From assembly GCF_000275845.1 (NCBI RefSeq), contig NW_006766883.1, forward strand, positions 2,315,843 to 2,379,842: a stretch of DNA of 64,000 nucleotides. The letters are read 5' to 3'. Under the pieces are notes generated by a model, which did not search any database, was not told where the DNA came from, and saw nothing but the letters and a program-made list of their open reading frames with translations. A program made the position numbers and the translations under genes. Shown piece after piece: positions 9,930-21,777 of this stretch; within the stretch, counting starts at the first letter, position 1; every line of letters starts with the position of its first letter. Source of the DNA: Dichomitus squalens LYAD-421 SS1 (lineage: Eukaryota; Basidiomycota; Agaricomycetes; Polyporales; Polyporaceae).

Positions 9930-12365
9930 CTATTTTTGGAACTCGCTCAGTACGTGAGCCGAGTCCAGGAACGTCGTCTTGTTGATCAAGAAGTCTAGAA
10001 GCGCAGTGAGGGTATGCTCCTGTGGACATTTCAGTAAGAGCTTACCATCGGGTATGGCGGTGATATTGTCTCGCATGAGCTGGAGCACGACCTTGTTCGT
10101 CGGGGTAAATTGGGGCCATGGAGCTATGGTTAGGCGCGGATTGAATCTCAATATTGCTGCAGTTCGATCACAGCAGTAGCCGGCTCACCTCCTGGATCCA
10201 AGTCATTGATGAAGTTGATATAGAAGTCGGCCATCTGGTTGGCGAACTCTTGTTCGACGGACGGGAACAGTCCGAAGAGAAGTTCCAATTCCGACCCATG
10301 GAATACTGAACATACATGTCCGACCGGCTCAGCACCCCATTCCGTGACGCAAAGACATGATTGAGCACACACCTCCCAGAGATGGGTCGTTTCCAGGGAT
10401 GAACTCCGTGAAGAAGTAGGCGAAGAGCGGCTGGAGCGGTGCAGCTCTGTTGAACAGCAGCCGCCTCGAGGACAAGTACATATTGTCCGTGTGCCACGCC
10501 TCCGCGCGATCGAACAGCGAATCCCCGGTATTGAACCGACCCCCGAGATTAGAGTCATTGGCGGGGTATAGGTTGTTGATCGTGTCGAAGACGTCTTGGG
10601 TGACAGTCGAAGGGTCGATGAGGAGCTGCTTGATGAACGTGTCGAATCTGGCGTCTTCCTCGCTGGCTGTGACATTGAGGTTGCGCACGGACTGGGCAAA
10701 CAGGGTCCCTTCGTTGAGCTAATGTGAAGGATTATGTATGCGCCTAGACGTAGATGCATCAGGGCTGCTCACGTTGGTTCCAGCAAGGATGGGCACATGC
10801 AGGAAGTTGCCGCTAGCGATGCGCTGCGATGGACGCTCGGTTATGAAGCTACCAGCAGGCCCCACAGCAGGTTCCCACAGCTGGCCGTTCAGTACTTCAT
10901 TAGTCAAGTCAACTGAAACGTTGTTGAGAGTCTTGAGAAGGGGGTCAGCTACGCTCGAGCTGCACTAATACTGGGGCTCACGTCAAATGGGAGGTCCTGT
11001 AGGCAGGTGAACGATGCTGGTCCGGTGGGGCACCCGGTCAAGTTGACCAGGGTTGCATACGGGAAGCCCGGTTCGTCATAGGTACTGGCGGGTGGCGCAG
11101 TCTTGCTGGTGAACGGCGGTGGGCAGAACATCAGTATGCAGCGAGTACGGGATGTAGAGACCCTCTCACAATGGTCCAGTTGAAGAGTCCAGGATCGCTG
11201 CCCTGAACAATGACTTCGGGGAGGGGAAGAGAACATGTGCTTCGGCACTCCCTGCGCCTGCGGACTATGTCGAGTGAGAAAGGAGCCTTGCAACGAGCCT
11301 TACTAACAGACCTGTCCCCATATGGTGACCTGAAATCTGTTATCAGAAAAAGGTCAAAGACGCCTATAAGAACGCAAACATGCCTTCTCTGGATCGCCTC
11401 CGAATGCGGCGATGTTCTCTTGAAGGAACTCGAGGGCAGCACGTTGGTCCTGCAAGCCAGCGTTCAGGTCCGAGGCAGGGACATGGCTACTCGCCAGCTG
11501 TTCAATCGAGCTTCAATAGACTGCAGTCCGGTTCGGACAGTCGGGAGGGCTCACGAAGCCAAAGGTATTCATTCGGTAATTGCTGTGGTCAATCAGTGCC
11601 CGGCCTGTAATTCCATATGAGAGCTTGGCATGCGTACACAGACACAAAAATTATCGGCTTGCTAGTCGCCACGCTGCGCTGGATGAGAACTGTGACATTT
11701 TGAATAAGAAACGGGAATGATGTCAACGCGATTTCACTACGCCTCACACGTGGGATTATATCGCGGATCAGAAGCGGCCCTGAGGAAACTTGAATAAGCC
11801 TGCACAATGACACAATCGCATGGTAGCGTGCCTACCCACCCATTCATAAACGCGCCGCCCTGCGCAGTTTGAAAGGGGCTTGTCAGGTGGCTGAGGCGAC
11901 CATCATGTAAAGAGAGAGGTTGGTACTCACGTAGAACCAGACTAACACCGGAATCTTCTCCGAGGTGCTGACATTGCTAGGCCGGAAGATCTAGCGTGGT
12001 CAAGTACTGAACATAGGTCCTAGCGGTGAAAGCAATCTTCCTACATTCAAGAACAAGCAGTCCTCCGACTGAGGCGCGCCAAGACTGGTCGAAGGAACCT
12101 GTGGGCATGCACTTCCGAAGGTGGAAGCATCCTGGACCGCCGTCGATCGATTGAGAAAGGAGACCGGGGCTTTGAAACGTAATGAGCCAATGGGTGGTTG
12201 AGCGAATGGAATACCCAGCCAATGCTCTGTCCCATTCGCGGTCGTGACGCCTCTGAAAACCCCCGCGGTAGTCTGTATGTCGAGGGAATCCAAGCTTCCA
12301 TACGCGGCCGACGATAGCAAGAGCGATGTAGAAGAAAGGAGAGCACCGATGTTTCTTTTCCACAT
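9930..12365 (-). CDS. Secreted type-B carboxylesterase/lipase, paralogue A
   Basis: Extracellular carboxylesterase of the Candida rugosa lipase / cholinesterase-like family. It starts [19 protein letters not shown], a signal peptide. Then come [26 protein letters not shown] and the oxyanion element GGAFMNG. The nucleophile elbow VTIWGQ-SAGAGS is split by an intron. The catalytic histidine is in [12 protein letters not shown], and the C-terminus ends HVLSEFQK. At least ten short introns interrupt it. The one just before VTIWGQ has a GC donor (GAGAAG|GCATGT), shared with paralogues B and C. The last intron lies before [13 protein letters not shown] found no frameshift or premature stop once introns are removed. 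Substrate unknown; related enzymes act on triglycerides, sterol esters or phenolic esters. Confidence 0.88.
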
Positions 12366-12423
12366 GGTTCACGACCAAGAGGTGTCAGGGAGGCGGCTTG
12401 ACGCTTCGACGGCATGCAACGCC

Positions 12424-12430
12424 TTTTATG
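12424..12430 (-). promoter_or_regulatory. TATA-like box of esterase A
   Basis: Reads CATAAAA on the minus strand, about 60 bases before the ATG. The same position holds TATA-like sequences in paralogues B and C, followed by the conserved GCCGTC. Confidence 0.5.
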
Positions 12431-13639
12431 CAACTTACTGCGGACAAGGCCTATCCGGATGGAGAGGGATGCGTCGGTTCCGTGCGGAGAGAACCGTGAA
12501 AGCTGTAACAGATGACGCCTGAATTGATCAGACAGCCACTCTGGGAGGGCCACTTTGGCTGGAAACGTTACGTCAAGCATCAGATCAAACCACGGGTCAA
12601 CAAGAAGGAGAGTCCATTGCCGTACCAAACATACCCGGAAAAGCATCCGCACGTCCGCTCTCCATCCCTCTCGTAGGGCGAAGGCCGACAGGCCGCGACG
12701 GAGGACGCGCTTTCAATGTACCAGAGTATCACAGGGGGTATAGGATAAACAGAAAGAGGACTTTGGCTGACACCGCCAATTATGGTGAACAGAGCGATAA
12801 GCCGCGGTGAGTAGTACAAGAAGCCCATGGGCCATCGGTCAAGATCAGCACGAAGCATTCCGGGCTAGGAACAACAGCATTGAGGAGCTAGGCGTCGCGC
12901 GCGTTCGATTGTTTTTGGGGACCATAGTACTCATCGCCTGTCAGCTGGCTGACATCTGTAGCAACCTTGGGCGGAGACGTCGTCAAAGTTGTGTGGCAGA
13001 TTAGTGCTCGAGCGGTTGAACGGATACGGAGTACGTCCGGGAGCAATCAGTGAGGCGCTGGCGTGCTGCGCGAGGTCCTCGGGTTTGGCTTGGGTGTGTA
13101 GGTCAGTCGCCCAGACGGTTAGAGTTCGCAGGGTGATGACGGAACCTCATCAAAGTCTGGTGTTTTAGTATATAGTTGAACAACGACAACGCAACGATAA
13201 CATTAACGCCAGACCACATGCCGCTGGCAAGCGCTTTTTGATGTCCTATGTTCTCAGAACATCACAGAATTCCCTTTGAGATCGGGCCCCTTGGTCAGGG
13301 GACAAATAATTGACGCCTTTGTAATCAACTTTCAACCGCTTTATCAGATATCGGCGAGGAGTAAAATGATTGACTCAGTGGTCATTATATCGCGACGCCT
13401 TTGCAATGTCGGCCCAATATCCTTCCTCTCACAATGTCCTCGCATTGTCTGTCCCACTCTGTGCGTACTATACAATGCCATTACCTGCTATCGAGCGCCG
13501 TCAAGATGCAGACACCACGCGCGTCAGCATCAGCACTGGTACTGTACAGTACTACGTCGGAGTGCAAATATCGCAACGTTAAGTCTCGCTCCTGTGCTGC
13601 AGGTTAGCATCGTTACGACCGGCCAGCACATTTTTTGTG

Positions 13640-13768
13640 ATGTTCGATGTCGTCAACTACTACAGCTTGCCGGTCTACAAGGTACACCCAGGTGCGTCTC
13701 TTGCCATTATGGCCTGTTATCATGAAAAGGTGCGTCTCGAGTTCTTGGATTGTGCAACCTTCAACTGG
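13640..13768 (+). pseudogene. Orphan exon-like fragment, function unknown
   Basis: A 43-codon open stretch beginning MFDVVNYYSLPVYKVHPG and ending LDCATFNW. The amino-acid composition looks like real protein. It ends at a good splice donor (AACTG|GTGAGT) and lies after a possible acceptor (GTGCTGCAG at about 13603). I cannot find a matching next exon: the sequence after plausible acceptors stops within a few codons. I do not recognise the protein. It is probably the relic of a gene carried in with the surrounding insertion. Confidence 0.35.
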
Positions 13769-14339
13769 TGAGTCTGCGTGCTATGAGGTCCCTCTGTGTC
13801 TATCCCTCTGCCAGTCTACAGGGGATCTTTGATTCTTCGCTATGCTTGATCCCCTCACGTCTTACGATGAATCACGCATGACGCGGTGCAGTGCTCTCCT
13901 TGTATGTAGCTATAGATCTCCGGCTGTGGTGGTATGGCTCATTTGTCTTGGTAGGAGGATGTCTCTACCGTGTACTGTAGATTGCTTCTGTTGTAGTAAA
14001 GCCAGGAATATATCTCTTCGTCCTCTATCCTGCCTTATGTGGAGTTTTGCCTGAATCGCAACCTGAACCTGAAATTGCGAGATTATACCAGCATTGTCCA
14101 ATTATCCCGGTCAATCGTAATCGTAAAAACCTTCAAAACAACACCAATTGTTGGACCGCTCGGAAAGGATCGGAATATTTCATTCATGACAACCATATTA
14201 CTACTCAATGGGAAGGGAACCGATGTGGTCGATATCGCATCGCAAGGATTGCGTCTATCGCGAACATTGAACTCGTTGCGAAGACATCGCGGGGCGCTAG
14301 TACTGGATCGCGAGATCAAAGGGGATTCTGTGATGAAGG

Positions 14340-14700
14340 CATCCATCAAGAGCGCCCATGGCGTGGCGTGCCAGCGGGTGCAAGTTCGATCACGTCACCG
14401 ACAATAATTCAACTTCTCAAACTGCAGACGAACGGGCTGTCGTTCAGGCAATGAATTCGAGCTTCGGGCTCACGCCCCTAGCTTGCTGCCCAAGCAAGGC
14501 TAAATGCAACTTGGATGAATCATGCATGAGACTGTCGCGCACGGCGCATGCGTATGCTCACGGCACTGCGTCCTTGCTCGGGTTGGATGACATCTTACCA
14601 CAGCTTCTCTCCGAATCACTATATCACGCGCGACTGCACTCCCCGATGGATGTTTTCGTTCCATTCGACACTCGAGCCCGTCTCAGAAGGAGGCTAGCAG
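14340..14700 (+). pseudogene. 5' fragment of the large gene at 24.9-29.4 kb
   Basis: This stretch is a diverged copy of about 25040-25350. Shared anchors include GAGCGCCCA, ACTTCTCAAACTGCAG, GAGCTTCG-GCTCA, and an exon starting after an acceptor CACAG and encoding LLSESLYHARLHSPMDVF. The intact gene reads LLSESLAYAPTRSPTDVF at that point. The copy then runs into unrelated sequence and stops at 14754-14756, just before the 3' end of esterase B. It cannot encode a full product. It sits at the same side of esterase A as the intact gene sits beside esterase C, so it marks the border of a segmental duplication. Confidence 0.75.
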
Positions 14701-14767
14701 TTGAATACCCCCCTGGTCCCAACATTATGCTCCGTGAGCAATTGCCTGTCTGCTAACGATGCTACGC

Positions 14768-17203
14768 CTATTTTTGGAACTCGTTTAGTACGTAGGCGGA
14801 GTCCAGGAACGTCGTCTTGTCAATCAGGAAGTCTGGAAGTGCCGTGAGGATGGGGTCCTGTAGGTAGGGCAGTACGTACTCACCATCCAGTATGGCGGTA
14901 ATATTGTCCCGCATGAGCTGGAGAACGGCCTTGTTCGTTTGGGTGAATTGGGGCCACGGTGCTGGGACCAAGAATGAGCATATTTCAAATATTATTCCAG
15001 ACCCTGGCGGACAAGACTTACCTCCTGGATTCAAATCGTTGACGAAGTTCACATAGAAGTCTACCATCTGAATGGCAAACTCTTGCTCGACAGCCGGAAA
15101 CTGCCCAAAGAGCAGGATCAATTCAGAAGCGTGGAATACTGCATATAGTCGCCATGTTTGGTCAGTAACGTCGTCTGCAACGCCAAAGCATCGTTGAGAG
15201 CATACCGCCCAGAGATGGGTCCTGGCCAGGAATGAACTCCGCGAAGAAGTATCCGAACAGCGGTTGGAGGGACGCGGCCTTATTGAACAGCAGCCGCCTA
15301 GGGGACAGGAACATGTTGTCAGAGTACCAAGCTTCAGCACGGTCGTACAACGAGTCTCCGGTGTTGAACGGTGCTCCCAGACTGGAGTCATTGGCAGGGT
15401 ACAATGTGTTGATGGTGTCATAAACATCTTGGGTGACAGTCGAGGGATCGATGAGAAGTTCTTGGATGAACGTGTCGAAGGCGGCGTCTTCCTCGCTGGA
15501 TGGGACACTGAGATTGCGCACAGACTGGCTGAACGTGGTCCCTTCATTGAGCTGACGCAAAGAAGTTGAGGATACGGCTGGAGTCGAGGTATGACGAGAC
15601 TGCTCACGTTGGTACCAGCAAGGATGGGCACGTGCAGGAAGTTGCCGCTCGCAATGCGCTGCGAAGGACGTTCGCTAACGAAGCTTCCGGCAGGTCCCAC
15701 TGTAGGCTGCCACAGCTGCTGGTTCAGTACCTCATTGGTCATGGCGACCGTGACATTTTGAAGAGTCTGGAGGGAAGGGTAAGCTACACTCTTAGCACAC
15801 GGCACGACACGCTCACCTCAAATGGAAGGCTTCGCAGGCATGCGAACGACTGTGGTCCCGAGGGACAGCCTGTCAAGTTGACCAGGCGTTCATAGGGCTT
15901 GCCAGATTCATCATAGGTGCTGGGAGGCGGCGCAGTCTTGCTATCAAACAGCGATGATGAGAAAAACGGGTGAGTAGGTAATGTAGTAGAGCAGCTCTCC
16001 TCTTACAATGGTCCGGTAGACGAGTCGAACATCGCCGCCCTGAACAGCTTCGTGGAGGACTGGAAGAGAACATGTGCCTCGACACTCCCTGCGCCTGCGG
16101 ACTGTTTGCGGTGAGAAGAGCAGGTCGGTGATTCAACAGTACAGACATACCTGACCCCATATGGTGACCTAGGATAGATTGTCAGAGAGCTCGCGACATG
16201 CGTGAGCGCAGATACAACCTGCCTTCTCAGGGTCACCTCCGAACGCAGCGATATTGTGCTGTACGAACTCAAGAGCTGCAGTCTGATCTTGAAGGCCAAC
16301 GTTCAAGTCCGAAGGGGGGACATGTCTGCTGGCCAACTGGGGAATGATCGTTCAATGAACAGCGCACGGATCTGAACGGTCGGAAGGCCTTACAAAGCCG
16401 AACGTGTTGAGGCGGTAATTGCTGGGTTCCAGGCCATCAATATCCGAAGGCGCGACTGATGACTCGGCGTACATACGTAGACACGAATATGATTGGTTTG
16501 CCCGTCGCTACGCTGCGCTGGATGATAACTATCGTACATGGTATGAGGATAGTCGATGTGCCAAGACAAATATAAAATCACTCACACGTGGGATTGTATT
16601 CTGGGTCAGAAGCGGCCCTGTGGTACGAAACTTGGTGAATTGGGCTGCGTAATGATGCGTTTGTGTAGTATTGTGCCTACCCTTGCATGAAGGCGCCACC
16701 CTGCGCAGTCAGAGAGGCCTTGTCAACGTTTTGATGCGCAATATTGTGAGAGGATGGCACACACGTGGATCCAGAATAAGACCGGAATCTTCTCTGAAGT
16801 GCTGACATTACTGGGACGGAAGACCTGGGGAAATTTTAGGTAGGGAGCATGCGTCCCAAGTCCGGAGAATCTCTCCTACGTTCAGGAACAAACAGTCTTC
16901 CGACTGAGGCGCGCCAAGACTGGTCGAAGGAACCTGTGGGCATGCATTCCCGAAGGTCGAGGCATCCTGAATGGACGTCGACCGATTGATGAAGGGAACA
17001 GGAGCTTTGAACCGTAATGACCCGATGGGTGGTTGAGCGAACGGAATGCCCAACCATTGCTCTGTTCCATTCGCTGTCGCGACGCCTCTGAAAGTCCCAG
17101 AAGGTGTGTGTATGACAAGGGGATCCGAGACCGGAGACGCAGAAGTTGACGAAAGCAACAGCAAGGCGGATGAGACGAGAACACCGAAGAAGCTTCTCCC
17201 CAT
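14768..17203 (-). CDS. Secreted type-B carboxylesterase/lipase, paralogue B
   Basis: Same family and exon layout as paralogues A and C. It starts [20 protein letters not shown] (signal peptide), then [17 protein letters not shown] and SEDCLFLNV. The split elbow is [19 protein letters not shown], the catalytic His region is [12 protein letters not shown], and it ends YVLNEFQK. The intron before VTIWGQ again uses a GC donor (AAG|GCAGGT). The histidine region reads HASEL where A and C read HGSEL, a small difference in the active-site neighbourhood. Exons appear intact. It is separated from A by the insertion and gene fragment, and from C by the FAD monooxygenase. All three esterases point the same way. 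Confidence 0.87.
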
Positions 17204-17266
17204 AATTCACTGCGTAGAGGTGTTGGGGGGAGGGGGGGCGGATTGTCGCTCTGACGGCGCGCAATA

Positions 17267-17273
17267 TTTTATA
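17267..17273 (-). promoter_or_regulatory. TATA box of esterase B
   Basis: TATAAAA on the minus strand, about 64 bases upstream of the ATG and at the position conserved in paralogues A and C. It is the best match to consensus of the three. Confidence 0.65.
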
Positions 17274-18240
17274 CCCCAGCTTGTTGGAGACTTAGGCCGT
17301 TCATGAAGAGAAGGATGCACCGGTGCCGCGCGAAGAAAACGAAGAGTAATGCCCCAAGGGCACTAGATTCAGCTTGATGCTGATCAGAAGGCGACGCATG
17401 GTGACCTCATACATAGCGTAGAAAGTTTCCGGACGCCCGCTCTACATCCTTCTTTGACAGGCGAAGGTGGACGGGCCGCGACAAAAAGCGAGCATGACTG
17501 CGTCACGGGATTGCACGGGCTCCCGGTCCCCTGTGGTTGCCGTAATTATGGGCGAGAGGTGACGATGAAGTAGGGCATTGGACAGCCGTGTCGGTCACGG
17601 TGGACAGAGAGCTGGGCCGAGATTGTACGCGAAGCTAGACAATCATTCAATATTTAGCACGAAGTGTTTAGAAGAAGGAGCAAGCTGAACTTGGTACTCG
17701 TCAGCATTGGTGTCCTTCAAAATCACGAAGTTGATCAGTAGGTGTGAGGGTCGTAGCACTACTGGCTTTTTGGCTATATGATTTCGTTGGTAGCATCAAG
17801 AAGGTGTGGCCATGGTACGGAGTTCACCTGAAAGCAACCATTTAGACAACGGGCCCCAACATCACGATCACAGATCACGTCGGATGGTGTGGTAGACGCG
17901 GTTGGCGAATTCAGACGCGATCCCCAACCGGAGCAGCATGACGTGCCATTGCACCCAGCATCGTCGCCAGTCGAGACACTGGTTCCGTCTCCGGAAGCTG
18001 CTGGCACGGGGACATCCGGATGGCGGCGCTTTGCCCCGGTTGACGATGGTCTCATCGCGAAGATACTTGCATTCCAAAAGAAATGTCGTCCTGGAAGGCC
18101 TGCGTGATAGAGGGCACGAAGATGGTAAAGCGGAGGAGAATATGCAGAAATATGCGTCCATAGTTGGTTTAGGAGACTGTTTCCGAGACCGAGCGTCAGA
18201 TAGACGCCCTGAAGCCCAGCTGACTGCGGGATCACTTGTT

Positions 18241-18366
18241 AGGCGTGTTCAATTCTTGTCGCTCGCTCACTTCCTCGCGCGCCTACCGGGCGTCTGCCTA
18301 CCTGGATTCAAGGTCAGATCAAGCGCCTGTAGCATAGCGAGCAGAGGTGCGCAGGCAGCGGGTGCA
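18241..18366 (+). repeat. Inverted repeat, left arm
   Basis: 126 bases beginning AGGCGTGTTCAATTCTTGTC. They are the reverse complement of 18666-18791 with five mismatches, separated by 299 bases. I could not identify flanking target duplications. Confidence 0.92.
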
Positions 18367-18665
18367 ACACGACCGCATCAGGGTCGCGAGCTGGGACTGA
18401 GGAGCGACGCGAAAGCTTAACAATTCGAAAGATAGAGAGCTCCATGACTCGAGACGCGGAGTCGTCCCGCAAGGCTTACAGTACTGTGGCAACCCCAGGT
18501 GGCCAGTGAACCGTGTCGTGCCGGATCTGGTTCCGATTTGGGCGCATTGTGTACAATCATTCTCGGTCAACAAGTCTATAACGATCTGCCGACGTCTCCA
18601 TCCACTTTCTGGACAGATTTTCTGGGCATAACAAACCTAGCATAGGACGGAAACGTCGATCTCGC

Positions 18666-18791
18666 TGCACCCGCTGCCTGCGCACCTCTGCTCGCTGTGC
18701 TACAGGCGCTTGATCTGACCTTGAATACAGGTAAGCAGGCGCCCAGTAGGCGCGCGAGGAAGTGAGCGAGCGACAAGAATTGAACACGCCT
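18666..18791 (-). repeat. Inverted repeat, right arm
   Basis: Reverse-complement partner of 18241-18366 (121 of 126 positions the same by direct comparison). A transcript through both arms could fold into a long hairpin. Confidence 0.92.
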
Positions 18792-19528
18792 GTTCTTGTC
18801 TAGAAATCCCACCAGCTGCGTCGCAACATTGGTGACTACTGGTGGCACTTCGAACATCGACTCTGTTGACTGGCATACCGTGCATAGGAGCCTCAAGCCG
18901 TACGATCGCAGATCCCACTCAAAGGCCTTCACAGGCTGCGTAGCGGACGATTGGCAAAAACAAGGTCGGCTTGAAAGTTGTGATACCTGTACAGTCCAAA
19001 TACATGCGGCGAAAGCTGGATCGCAGGGGCCCAAACAGTGGTGTGTATCATTTGGTATGTGCAACTTTAAAATTTCCGCCTTACCGAGTCGGAGCTACAC
19101 GCAAAATGACGGCTTCCACACAAGTATACACTACATCACAAAATTTGCGGTCTACTCAGGACCAGTCTAGCCCCACAAGCGAATTTGTGCCCAACCTTAC
19201 TGCGTCCTCTTAATCGACCGGCTTGTGCAGTGGATGCCGCTCCCGGCACCTCGAGGTACGTTATCTCCCCCTGGACGCACACATTCGTCCTGTTGCCTTG
19301 TCAATTAGGGCCTTCTAGTGCCCACGCCTCTCCCGTAATATCGCCCGACTCCCATCGGCATGTACAGACTCTTTGGGCTGTTCTCAGGCTGACAACTACC
19401 AAGCTCTTTATTTATCCGACAACAGCGCTTCTCGTGTGCCGGTCATATCTGAGCTAAGTATACGACTGCTATATAGCGAAAGCTGCATATGATGGGCGAT
19501 AGCCTAGCTTCCTCACTACGTTCACGCA

Positions 19529-21265
19529 ATGGGTACACCAGCAAGAAAAGACTTCCAGGTGGCCATAGTCGGCGGGGGTGTGTCTGGCCTGGTCTGCGCC
19601 ATTGCTTTGCAGCGGGCAGGGGTATCAGTACAGCTATTCGAGGCAGCGGTCAGTCATTTGCTACAGCGTGCCTTGCATGCTGGTTACCGACGCCCACCTC
19701 CAGGCCGCTTTCGAACAGATCGGGGCAGGGATTGGAATAGGTTTGCTCTTATGCTCTCGCCATGTGCTGGTCATGACTCACATTTGTCATTTTCAACGCA
19801 GGTGCAAACGCTGTCCGCGCTCTGAGAGCCATGGGCTTGCTCGATGAGCTTCTTAAGAAGATCAGCCCTTCAGAGCTCAGGACTAGAGGTTTCGTTTATT
19901 ATGGCGGTCTTGGAGACAATCAGAAGATCTTCGCGGTAGGCGTACGTACATCTGATTCTGAGCTCCGGCCTCTTACGTCGACTCTAGTACGAGGCGCACC
20001 CTGAAGACAAAGGGATAGGAATGCATAGGTACTGCGATCCATACTTTTGTTGACCGTTTCTAACTGTCATATGCGATAGAGCTGATTTTTTGGAAGCGAT
20101 TATGGGTGTCCTGGACCCCCAAAGTGCCCACTTCAACAAACGATGCACCTCTATCGTTCGTTCCGCACAAGGCTCGAGACGTCTGGTCATCAACTTCCAA
20201 GATGGCACTGCTCATGAAACCGACGTCGTGATAGGGGCGGACGGGATCAAGAGTGCTGTTCGCAGCTTTGTCTTGGACGGAAGCGACGATAGAATTACAT
20301 TCAGCAACCAGATAGCATACCGAGGGCTCGTACGGTACAAGGAGCTCCAGGCGGCCGGGTTCAAGGCTTCTGTGGTGAACGACCCAGTTTGTTTCCTTGG
20401 GCCGAGCAAGGTATCACGCAATTCTGTGCGGATTTAACGACACTCCTGAACATGTCACGTCTAGCACTTCATTCTCTTCCCTCTCAGGAATGGCGAATTA
20501 GTGCGTGTTCCACGATCCCTCTCTCCTGGAGTGTCCAGCTCACAGGACACATGCAGATCAATGTCGTTGCCTTCGTTGCTCGATACGATGTCCCCATTGG
20601 GTCTGCAAAGCTTCCGCCAGGAACACCATGGGTGGAGGTAGTGCCGAAGGAGGAGATGGAGAAAGAATACGAAGGCTGGGGGCCCGACATCGCCGCTTTA
20701 CTGAAGTGCATGCCAGAGAAACCCAGTAAATGGTTTATTCACGTCGTCCACCCGCCGTTGGATAGCTTCGTCAAAGACCAGGTGGTCTTGATCGGCGACG
20801 CGGTACGCATCCTGATGGACATATCTCCACGCCGTCTGCACTGACCTTGGTGAGGTTTCAGGCACATGCCATGCTACCCCATTTAGGAGCTGGGGCCGGA
20901 CAGGGTCTTGAAGATGCCTATATTCTTTCCCGTCTGCTGGGCCATCCCGAGACACATGTCGACAATCTGGAGGTACGTCCCAATTGGCATCACTAGCCAA
21001 TCAGCCGGATAACATCTGCATGCAGGCCGTTCTGAAGACGTACTCAAGCATTCGTCGACCCCGGGCGCAGATGATATGGAACATGAGTTACACTTCAGGC
21101 ACGATCAACGATTTGCAAGGAGCGGAGAGGTCGGATGTTGAGGTGCTCCGGGAGAAACTACGACACCAATTCGATCCTGTTTGGCAACATGACCTCGAGG
21201 CGGATATCGAGCACGCCGTCAGCCAGCTCCGCACAGAGGGCGCGTTCGCTGCCCATTCGTTATAA
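19529..21265 (+). CDS. FAD-dependent monooxygenase, salicylate-hydroxylase-like
   Basis: Flavoprotein aromatic hydroxylase family (PHBH/salicylate hydroxylase type), probably using NAD(P)H and O2 on an aromatic or polyketide substrate. Exon 1 (19529-19648) encodes the FAD-binding start VAIVGGGVSGLVCAIALQRA. Exon 2 (19704-19740) and exon 3 (from 19802) continue AAFEQIGAGIGIG-ANAVRALRAMGLL. Later exons carry DVVIGADGIKSAVRS, VVLIGDA-AHAMLPHLGAGAGQ (the second FAD contact) and LEDAYILSRLL, ending AFAAHSL. All exons join in frame, so it is intact. Its closest relative in the window is the decayed copy at 31.4-33.4 kb. It sits between esterases B and C on the opposite strand. Confidence 0.9.
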
Positions 21266-21777
21266 TCGGCCTTGCTTATGCCCGGAGAAGTTCACCTTCC
21301 TAGATCCTAAGCAACGGCATGTCGTAAGCTAGATCAAGCCGAAAGCATATATGTACATTAGCTAGCGAGATGTGTATTGGTATCTAATTGATATCCTAAA
21401 CTATAGCACATGCACAAAGAACTGTTACGCTTCCAACGCTCGAACTCGCAAATCTCGTCTCTATCATACAGACCGCCGCCGGACAACAGATCGGTGGCTT
21501 ATACGAGCCCTATATTCTTGGAGAACGGATGTCCCCGAAGAACGCCCATGGGCAAGAACTCATGTAAATTCTCGGACAACAGATTGACGAACACCATTGG
21601 ATAAGATGGCGAACTTCAGATTCACAAAGCATGTGCTAACAGCATCCTGCCCCTAACAATTCTCCTGGGACGAAGGGGAGGAGTGGATGTGCGAATGTGC
21701 GTTCTCGGTGCTCTCAGAATCGCTGAAAGTTACCCCTTGAATGCCTAGCCTCCATCTGTCGGTCACGGGCGCTGTTC
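21266..21777. other. Intergenic region, monooxygenase 3' end to esterase C 3' end
   Basis: Convergent spacer of about 510 bases between a plus-strand and a minus-strand gene. No gene or repeat recognised. Confidence 0.4.

Larger units (their letters stand above)
12366..14339. other. Esterase A upstream region plus about 1.2 kb of unassigned sequence
   Basis: Positions 12366-13070 align by eye with the region upstream of esterase C (24214-24850), for example CCTGTCAGCTGGCTGAC at 12940 and 24776. The stretch from about 13140 to 14330 has no counterpart there and looks like an insertion between the esterase promoter and the gene fragment that follows. It contains the orphan exon listed separately and otherwise nothing recognisable. 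Confidence 0.45.
17204..19528. other. Esterase B upstream region and repeat-rich spacer
   Basis: Positions 17204-17600 align with the esterase C upstream region (shared GGCCGCGACAAA, TCACGGGAT and GCACGGGC). From 17640 on there is no clear gene. A minus-strand open frame at 17774-18235 looks protein-like in places but has no motif I can name. A 126-base inverted repeat lies at 18241-18791. The last few hundred bases should contain the monooxygenase promoter. Confidence 0.4.

Noticed and set aside
11131..11293. Esterase A thought to be a pseudogene because one frame lacks the SAGAGS motif
   Set aside because: The adjacent frame after the intron gives [13 protein letters not shown] intact, so the gene is not broken there.
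14870..14900. 26-base intron near the esterase B 3' end
   Set aside because: Too short; the acceptor 25 bases further on gives a 51-base intron and matches paralogues A and C.
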